Shown here piece after piece: positions 25,227 through 29,778 of a stretch of 29,778 nt of DNA. Where the stretch lies: contig DAOUBS010000220.1 of NCBI GenBank assembly GCA_034432435.1, forward strand, positions 1 to 29,778, read 5' to 3'. This DNA comes from JANWYT01 sp034432435. GTDB lineage: Bacteria > Chloroflexota > Anaerolineae > Aggregatilineales > Phototrophicaceae. The notes below the pieces were generated by a model. That model had not been told where the DNA came from. It saw nothing but the letters and a program-made list of their open reading frames with translations, and did no database searches. How positions within the stretch are numbered: position 1 is the first letter of the stretch; every line of letters starts with the position of its first letter. The translations under genes were made by a program, and so were the position numbers.

Positions 25227-25628
25227 ATGGCCGAAGTCAACAGCCCATATAAGATGCGACCGCCCGTGCTGCAAGTCCACGTGGAGGACGCGATGGACAT
25301 CATGATCGTGCGCGATACTGCGCGGCGCGCGGCGGGGCTGCTAGGCTTTTCGCCAGCGCACCGCGCCCAGCTCGCCAGCGCCGCCGCCACCCTTGCAGAA
25401 CTAGTGCTGAAAACCGGCGAAGCCCACACGCTGCACCTCAACGGGGTCATCAAAGGGGCGCAAGCGGGGCTGCAAATCTCGGCTGAAACGCCGTGGCTGG
25501 CCAGCGTCAGCGCGAACAACGTGCTGGTGGCGCTCAAGTCCAAAATGGGCGACCTCGTGGACGAGATCATGCTGCTGAACGAGCCGCAAACGACCATCTT
25601 GATGGTCATGTGGTTGGGTGACGATTGA
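25227..25628 (+). CDS. Degenerate RsbT/RsbW-like (GHKL-type) protein
   Basis: A 133-residue protein. Its N-terminal half (about 18-70) has the pattern of RsbT-type serine-kinase/switch proteins: a strand VHVEDAMDIMIVRDTARRAA, then LLGFSPAHRAQLASAAATLA. The expected N box (AxxELxxNAxxxG) becomes LAELVLKTGE, with no Asn to hold magnesium. The ATP-binding DxGxG and GxGLG motifs are missing in the C-terminal half, although the later strands persist. It probably does not bind ATP and may act as a switch partner. The ATG follows the previous stop by one base, and its end overlaps or abuts the CheW gene. The family call is a pattern judgement and could be wrong; fold comparison would settle it. Confidence 0.55.
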   Translation: MAEVNSPYKMRPPVLQVHVEDAMDIMIVRDTARRAAGLLGFSPAHRAQLASAAATLAELVLKTGEAHTLHLNGVIKGAQAGLQISAETPWLASVSANNVLVALKSKMGDLVDEIMLLNEPQTTILMVMWLGDD

Positions 25629-25630
25629 CA

Positions 25631-26059
25631 ATGAACGAGCGGGTTCCGATCCTAGCGTTCGAAGTGCGCCAGCGCCGCTATGCGCTGCGGATCGAGGATG
25701 TGGTAGAAGTGGCGGCGATGGTTGAGATCGTGCCGCTGCCAGACGCCCCCACGGGCGTGTTAGGCGTCGTCAACCGCCATGGCGAGATGCTGCCCCTGCT
25801 CGACTTGCGCCACGTGTTCCACGGGAACGCCGCGCCAGTTGACGATTCAACCTATTTCATCGTCGTTGAGAGGGCCGGTCAACGGGCTGGTTTGGTAGTG
25901 GATGCGGTTGATGTCGTGAAGTATGTGCCCGCTGATGCGTTCCAGCCCGTGCCAGACAATCGCTTCGTCCGCGCGATTGTGCATCACGAGAACGACTTGC
26001 TGCAAGTGTTAGACGTTCAACCGCTGTTCACACGCATTTTTCAACGAGTGGAGTCATAG
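25631..26059 (+). CDS. cheW: CheW-like coupling protein
   Basis: A 142-residue single CheW-like (SH3-like) domain. The pattern ILAFEVRQRRYALRIEDVVEV (in part) starts the domain. GVLGVVNRHGEMLPLLDLRHVF (about 42-63) is the CheW hallmark around the receptor- and kinase-binding loop, and RAGLVVDAVDVVK matches the later strands. CheW links receptors to the kinase CheA. The ATG at 25631 is taken because GGGTGA lies about 9 bases upstream. An in-frame TTG at 25625 would overlap the previous stop and add two residues. The next gene starts 5 bases after the stop. It is coupling machinery without a kinase gene nearby. Confidence 0.92.
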   Translation: MNERVPILAFEVRQRRYALRIEDVVEVAAMVEIVPLPDAPTGVLGVVNRHGEMLPLLDLRHVFHGNAAPVDDSTYFIVVERAGQRAGLVVDAVDVVKYVPADAFQPVPDNRFVRAIVHHENDLLQVLDVQPLFTRIFQRVES

Positions 26060-26064
26060 GCAGC

Positions 26065-26961
26065 ATGATAAGCCGAAAAGAGCGCATCTTGGTCGTTGCC
26101 AAAGATGAAACCCTGCGCGAACGCCTTGTGGAGACACTCGAGCAGGCTGGCGGCTATGTCACCGTGCAGGCCACCACGTTTGAGGACGCCCTTTCCGAGA
26201 TTTTGCTAGCCGACTTCGACTTGATCATCACCGAAGCCGAACTGCCTGACCTGAGCGGAATGGATTTGCTGGCGGTGGTGGGTGGGCTGCGCCCGGGCGC
26301 GCGCGTCATCATCATCGACGACGACCTGAGCGCCAAGAGCGCCGTGGCGGTGTTCCGCTTGGGCGCGGTGGATTACCTCTATAAGCCGCTCAACATGTCA
26401 TTCTTTTTGATGCAGGTCGAGCGCCAGCTAGAGATCAAGCGCGCGCTCAGCCAGCGCGTGGAAGAGCCAGCCCTGCCCAAGAAGCCACCAATTGCCCGTG
26501 ACCGCGCCAAACGCCTTGACCCGCGCACGCGCCCGGCCGCGCTGGTGTTGGGGCGGCAGCACTTTACCAAGATCAACCTTGAGCTGACGCGGCTGCTTCA
26601 GCATGTGCGGGCGGTGTTCGTCGGCTTGATCGACCACGACGGCAACATGGTCGGCGCGGCGGGTACGCTCGACGACTACGACTTGCAAATTTTGACCTCT
26701 GCCCTCTCGATTGACCACGCCGCGCAGCAGTCGCTCGCTAACTTGCTAGACGAAGCCAAGTTCCACTCTACCTACTTTGAGGGCGATCACAACGGCGTCT
26801 ACATCGTCGAATTTGGCGACCCGCACACCGTCTCGCTGGCGGTGATCTGCAAGAGCGACGTCAAGGCGGGCATGGTGTGGCTCTACACCAAACGCACCGC
26901 CGAGACCATCGCGGACATCCTCAAGTCTATCCCTCAGCCCAAGACGCTGCCGCGGATGTGA
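26065..26961 (+). CDS. Pseudo-receiver fused to a roadblock/LC7 domain
   Basis: A 298-residue two-domain protein. Residues 6-122 form a receiver-like fold: ILVVAKDE at the first strand, then FDLIITEAELPDLSGMDLL, where the phospho-acceptor Asp is Glu57, and Lys107 in YLYKPL. The Asp pair and the Thr/Ser position (IIIDDD) are also altered, so it is not phosphorylated in the normal way and the Glu may lock the active form. A basic, proline-rich linker (about 135-155) follows. Residues 170-285 match the roadblock/LC7 (MglB-like) fold: LLQHVRAVFVGLIDHDGNMV, then ALSIDHAAQQSLANLL, then YIVEFG...VSLAVICKSD. MglB-type proteins regulate Ras-like GTPases that set cell polarity or motility. No such GTPase gene is in view. 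It is the last gene of the operon. Confidence 0.8.
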   Translation: MISRKERILVVAKDETLRERLVETLEQAGGYVTVQATTFEDALSEILLADFDLIITEAELPDLSGMDLLAVVGGLRPGARVIIIDDDLSAKSAVAVFRLGAVDYLYKPLNMSFFLMQVERQLEIKRALSQRVEEPALPKKPPIARDRAKRLDPRTRPAALVLGRQHFTKINLELTRLLQHVRAVFVGLIDHDGNMVGAAGTLDDYDLQILTSALSIDHAAQQSLANLLDEAKFHSTYFEGDHNGVYIVEFGDPHTVSLAVICKSDVKAGMVWLYTKRTAETIADILKSIPQPKTLPRM

Positions 26962-26965
26962 CCCA

Positions 26966-27021
26966 ACGGGCACGGCGCGACCCCTTACCACAGGGCCGCC
27001 CGTGAGGGGGAGCGCGCCCCC
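26966..27021. terminator. Hairpins between convergent genes
   Basis: ACGGG (26966-26970) pairs with CCCGT (26999-27003), with an inner CGGC/GCCG helix. Just after it GGGGG (27006-27010) pairs with CCCCC (27017-27021). The pair lies between the stop of the roadblock gene and the stop of the oppositely oriented baeRF gene, the natural place for a shared terminator. There is no T tract, so the call rests on position and hairpin strength. Confidence 0.45.
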
Positions 27022-27025
27022 AACG

Positions 27026-28099
27026 CTAGAGCGCGTAGTACAGCCGCGCGGCCAGCCCGCCCTCCGCGTTGAGGCGCTCCGCGGCGTCCCCGTGGACGAG
27101 TTCAAGCGTCGCGCTGCTGTGGAGCATCTTCTCCGGCAGCGTGTGCAGCAGGTACTCATCCTCGAGCGGCCACGGCGCAATCAGCATCTCGACGCGCTGC
27201 TCTTCAACGGCCTTCAGCACGTCGTCGCGGCCAAGCGCGGCGCGCCCGCCGGATTTCGCCATATTGATCACGTCCTCGATCAAGCCGTCCTCAAACTGGC
27301 GCTCGTAGTCGTGCGCGGCGGGCTGGATGCGCGTCAGCACCTCATGGCCGGGGGTCTTGATCGGGATCGGCAGCAGCGCCACCACCTCTTGTGACAGGCG
27401 GTCGTTCATCAAGCGGCGGATGGCATGCGCCGTCTCTTCTGCGCCGCCGAGGATGATGCGCTCGGTCTGGTAGGTCTCACGCAGTTGGCCGATGTGATCG
27501 ACGACCTCGCGCAGGAAGCGGTTGCGGTGCTCGCCCACCATGTCGTTGAAAGCTTCGCGGTTGCTGCCTTGATTGAGTTCCTTGCCGTAGGACGTGGCCG
27601 GGTTGATCGTCTTCTGGCCAAAGTCGTACTCGTCCAGCTCAATTTCCATGCGCTCTTGATCGTCCACTGTGCCGAGGTAAGCCGTCATGAAGCGCGCTTC
27701 TTGCTGGTCGGCCAGCACGATCAAGTAGCGTTCGAACTCGTCTAGCTTCCAAAACAGCGGCGTCACCAGTGGCTGGCCGTAGCCGCCCATGTTCTCCACG
27801 GGCAGCGGCAGGTGCAGCGTTTCGAGGCCGCCGCTGTGGGCGAAGATCACCAAGCCTTTTGACTCTGGTTTGTAGCCGTCGATGTGCGCTTCAGCGCGTT
27901 CACGGATCGGCTGCCAAACGCGCAGAGCGTCGCGGTCGCCAATTTCGCTTTCCAAGCGGCGCAACTCGTTACGGAACCAGATGCGCCACGCCGGGGTGGC
28001 CGCCTGATTTTGCAGGTAGCCCGGATCAACGTTGAGGTAGAGCGACAAGACCGGCGCTTCCAGCGCGTACAGGCGTTTAACATCTCTCACATGCAGCAT
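27026..28099 (-). CDS. baeRF-family protein (bacterial eRF1-like)
   Basis: A 357-residue soluble protein. The order of segments matches the bacterial archaeo-eukaryotic release-factor-like (baeRF) family: APVLSLYLNVDP near the start (15-26); KGLVIFAHSGGLETLHLPLP (81-100); a strand-rich block ERYLIVLADQQEARFMTAYLG around 123-143; and the C-terminal eRF1-domain-3-like fold with RIILGGAEETAHAI, GHEVLTRI and VEMLIAPWPLEDE. The peptide-release GGQ motif of eRF1 is absent. Family members are proposed, mainly by sequence, to act at or near stalled ribosomes. The ATG has AGAGGAG at 7-base spacing, and the 5' leader contains a hairpin. It is probably a single-gene transcript. The exact role is unknown. 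Confidence 0.75.
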   Translation of the reverse strand: MLHVRDVKRLYALEAPVLSLYLNVDPGYLQNQAATPAWRIWFRNELRRLESEIGDRDALRVWQPIRERAEAHIDGYKPESKGLVIFAHSGGLETLHLPLPVENMGGYGQPLVTPLFWKLDEFERYLIVLADQQEARFMTAYLGTVDDQERMEIELDEYDFGQKTINPATSYGKELNQGSNREAFNDMVGEHRNRFLREVVDHIGQLRETYQTERIILGGAEETAHAIRRLMNDRLSQEVVALLPIPIKTPGHEVLTRIQPAAHDYERQFEDGLIEDVINMAKSGGRAALGRDDVLKAVEEQRVEMLIAPWPLEDEYLLHTLPEKMLHSSATLELVHGDAAERLNAEGGLAARLYYAL

Positions 28100-28137
28100 G
28101 GGAGACTCCTCTGTGATGTATATGAACCTAACGAACC

Positions 28138-28165
28138 ACCAGCGATGAGACTACCAGCCGCTGGT
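28138..28165 (-). promoter_or_regulatory. Hairpin in the leader of the baeRF gene
   Basis: ACCAGCG (28138-28144) and CGCTGGT (28159-28165) form a perfect 7-bp stem with a 14-base loop. On the minus strand this lies about 40-65 bases before the ATG, upstream of AGAGGAG. Its role is not known; it could be a stability or control element. The minus-strand stretch upstream contains TATGCTATCCT, a possible -10 region. Confidence 0.3.
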
Positions 28166-28253
28166 TGCTTTGATCTAGCACCAGCAGGATAGCATAAAAT
28201 CGGTAGAGTTTTGTACGTTACTTCGTAATAACTCATAAACATTGGGGAAACGG

Positions 28254-28979
28254 TCAGTTTTTGAGCCTTGACAGGGCGGCGCACGCGCTGGGGCGCTGCT
28301 CGGGCTGTTTGTGGGTCATGGCGGCGATGAGGGCATCCCAACGCGGGTGAACTGGCGGCAGGGGCTGTTCAAACACGCAGCGGATCGCCCGCGGCGCGGG
28401 CAGGTGGGCGAACGGATGCCGCCCCGCCAGCCACTGATGAAGCATCACCCCCAACGCGTAGATGTCGCGGGCGGGGTGGGCAGTCGCATTGCAAGACAGC
28501 ACTTCCGGCGCAGCGTACAGCGGTGAGAGCGTCCCTGCGCGCTGACCGAACGGGGCGGCGCAGTCAAAATCCGCGATGACCGGCTGACCCTGCGCGTCGA
28601 TCAGCACGTTGCCGGGCCAGAGGTCACAATGCGCCCAACCGTGCGCGTGCAGCGCCGCCAGCCCCTCCGCCAAGCGCGCTGCCCACGCCGCAGCCTGATC
28701 AGGGCGTGGGGGCTGCTGATGAGCATTCGATGCAAACAGCGGGGTGAGCTGGTAGGCGTAGACGTCGTCTGACCAGTGCGCCCACAGCGGCACGACGGCA
28801 GGATGCGCGAGGCGCGCGTGCAGGGCAAAGACGGCGGGGTTGGCGTGCGCCAGCGGCAGGCGCTTCAACGCAGCCTGCGCCTCCTCCTCCAGCGCCACCG
28901 CCCACACCTGCGACTGACTGCCTGTGTGGATCAAAATCAGCGGGTGAAGCCAACCTAACGGGCTGCGCAGCGGCTGCAT
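28254..28979 (-). CDS. Small Ser/Thr protein-kinase-like protein
   Basis: A 241-residue kinase-fold protein without membrane segment or extra domains. Lys39 in AALKRL is the ATP lysine. The catalytic loop HCDLWPGNVLID has Asp119 and Asn124 but HCD instead of HRD. The metal motif is DFD (137-139) instead of DFG. APE is at 157-159 and DIYALGVMLHQWLAG gives the structural Asp. The glycine loop (HTGSQSQVW) keeps only one glycine. All charged residues needed for phosphotransfer are kept, so it may be active, but the changed loops could also mean a weakened or small-molecule kinase. It starts four bases after the recN stop, so it is transcribed with recN. The region after its stop has no clear terminator before the baeRF leader. 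Confidence 0.85.
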   Translation of the reverse strand: MQPLRSPLGWLHPLILIHTGSQSQVWAVALEEEAQAALKRLPLAHANPAVFALHARLAHPAVVPLWAHWSDDVYAYQLTPLFASNAHQQPPRPDQAAAWAARLAEGLAALHAHGWAHCDLWPGNVLIDAQGQPVIADFDCAAPFGQRAGTLSPLYAAPEVLSCNATAHPARDIYALGVMLHQWLAGRHPFAHLPAPRAIRCVFEQPLPPVHPRWDALIAAMTHKQPEQRPSACAALSRLKN

Positions 28980-28983
28980 CCTT

Positions 28984-29778
28984 TCAGCCTTTGGGGGCCG
29001 CCAGCGCTTGCTTGCGGCTGTACGCCTCGTAGAGCAGCTCGCGGGCGCTCTCGTGCCCCGCTGCGCCGAACGCCCCCAACATCTGCGCCAGCTCTTCTAC
29101 CTTCTGCGGCTCTGCCTCCAGTGGGATGATCTCGGTGGCGGTGCGGTTGCCTTTGACGAGCTTCTGCACGCGGTAGTGGCGGTCGCTGTAGCTGGCAAGC
29201 TGCGGCAGGTGCGTTACGCACATCACCTGATGCCCCTGCGTGAGCGACCAGAGCTTTTCCCCCACGACCGAGCCGATGCGCCCACCGATGCCCTGATCGA
29301 TCTCGTCGAAGATCAAGGTGGGCGTGCTGTCGGCTTGAGTGAGGACGCGCTTGAGCGCCAGCATGATCCGCGCGGCCTCGCCGCCGCTGGCGACTTTGGC
29401 CAGCGGGCGCAGCGGCTCGCCGGGGTTGGCGCTCATCAGGAACTCGACGCGCTCGAGGCCGGTCGCGTCGAAAGCGTAGCGCTGGCCGTCCTTGCCGTAG
29501 CAGCCAGTCGAGTCGAGCGTGCGCGTCATCTCAACTTCGAAGCGAGTGCGCTCCATGCGCAGGTCTTTCAGCTCCTGCACGATGCGCTGGCTCAACTGTT
29601 TGGCGGCAGCGGCGCGCTGCGTGCTGATGCGCTCGGCCAGCTCGCCGATGTGGCGCAGCGTCTTCTCCTCCTGCGCGCGCAGGTGCTCAAGGCGTTCATC
29701 GCTGTTCTCAATGCTGTTCAGTTCCTCTTCAGCTTGCGTCAGATAGGCGTTGAGAGCGTCGATGCTGTCTTTGGCGTA
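28984..29778 (-). CDS. recN: RecN DNA repair ATPase, C-terminal part
   Basis: The frame is open from base 29778 to a stop at 28984: 264 residues, the C-terminal half of an SMC-like repair protein whose start lies beyond the right edge. It begins in coiled coil (AEEELNSIENSDERLEHLR, then the return helix). The ABC signature KVASGGEAARIMLALK and Walker B TLIFDEIDQGIGG follow, then the switch histidine in CVTHLPQLA. All match RecN. RecN binds DNA ends and holds broken ends together for recombinational double-strand-break repair in the cytosol. A methionine-type start at 29595 is only an internal TTG. The kinase-like gene follows after 4 bases, so the two are one operon. Confidence 0.97.
   Translation of the reverse strand, partial: YAKDSIDALNAYLTQAEEELNSIENSDERLEHLRAQEEKTLRHIGELAERISTQRAAAAKQLSQRIVQELKDLRMERTRFEVEMTRTLDSTGCYGKDGQRYAFDATGLERVEFLMSANPGEPLRPLAKVASGGEAARIMLALKRVLTQADSTPTLIFDEIDQGIGGRIGSVVGEKLWSLTQGHQVMCVTHLPQLASYSDRHYRVQKLVKGNRTATEIIPLEAEPQKVEELAQMLGAFGAAGHESARELLYEAYSRKQALAAPKG

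Overview
The window reads as a chromosomal segment of a GC-rich bacterium. I suspect a Chloroflexota (Anaerolineae-like) member, at moderate confidence. The reasons are: a very large soluble multi-PAS/GAF sensor kinase; a baeRF-type eRF1-like protein; an unusual chemosensory cluster with a roadblock protein; many TTG/GTG starts; and degraded intergenic repeats beginning GGCCTCA and ending TGAGGCC, of a kind I recall from such genomes. No rRNA, tRNA, CRISPR array, transposase or phage gene was seen. No gap between genes exceeds about 300 bases.

Layout. 1-950 has a different base composition and holds two minus-strand genes, one cut by the left edge. 953-5955 (minus) is a two-gene unit of a 1423-residue sensor histidine kinase and a translationally coupled TPR-like protein. 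6078-10939 (minus) has a class I aminotransferase, a CoxE-like VWA protein, two related two-helix membrane proteins (the downstream one frameshifted at a ten-base G tract) and ndk with a clear terminator. 11189-22752 (plus) is one long run: KAS III-like enzyme, acyl-CoA ligase, alpha/beta hydrolase, Lrp-type regulator, second acyl-CoA ligase, MaoC hydratase, then a complete branched-chain-amino-acid-type ABC importer (binding protein, LivG, LivF, LivH, LivM). Two related palindromic repeats sit inside the importer genes. 22749-23558 (minus) is a protein with a C-terminal J domain that overlaps livM tail to tail. 23751-26961 (plus) is a tight five-gene signalling operon: CheB, a CheY-like receiver, a degenerate RsbT-like protein, a CheW-like protein and a pseudo-receiver/roadblock fusion. 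27026-29778 (minus) carries a baeRF-family protein, a small protein kinase and the C-terminal part of RecN.

How the parts may work together. The importer run looks like a take-up-and-activate pathway. A solute, probably an amino acid or small carboxylate, is imported. Acids are then turned into CoA thioesters by two ligases and processed by MaoC and thiolase-fold enzymes under an Lrp-type regulator. The five-gene signalling operon is the most unusual system here. It has chemosensory adaptation and coupling parts, but no CheA, CheR or receptor. It adds a phospho-site-less receiver fused to a roadblock domain, a fold known to regulate Ras-like GTPases, and a degenerate GHKL-type protein. Extended -10 promoter matches precede its first gene and overlap the first gene's stop codon.
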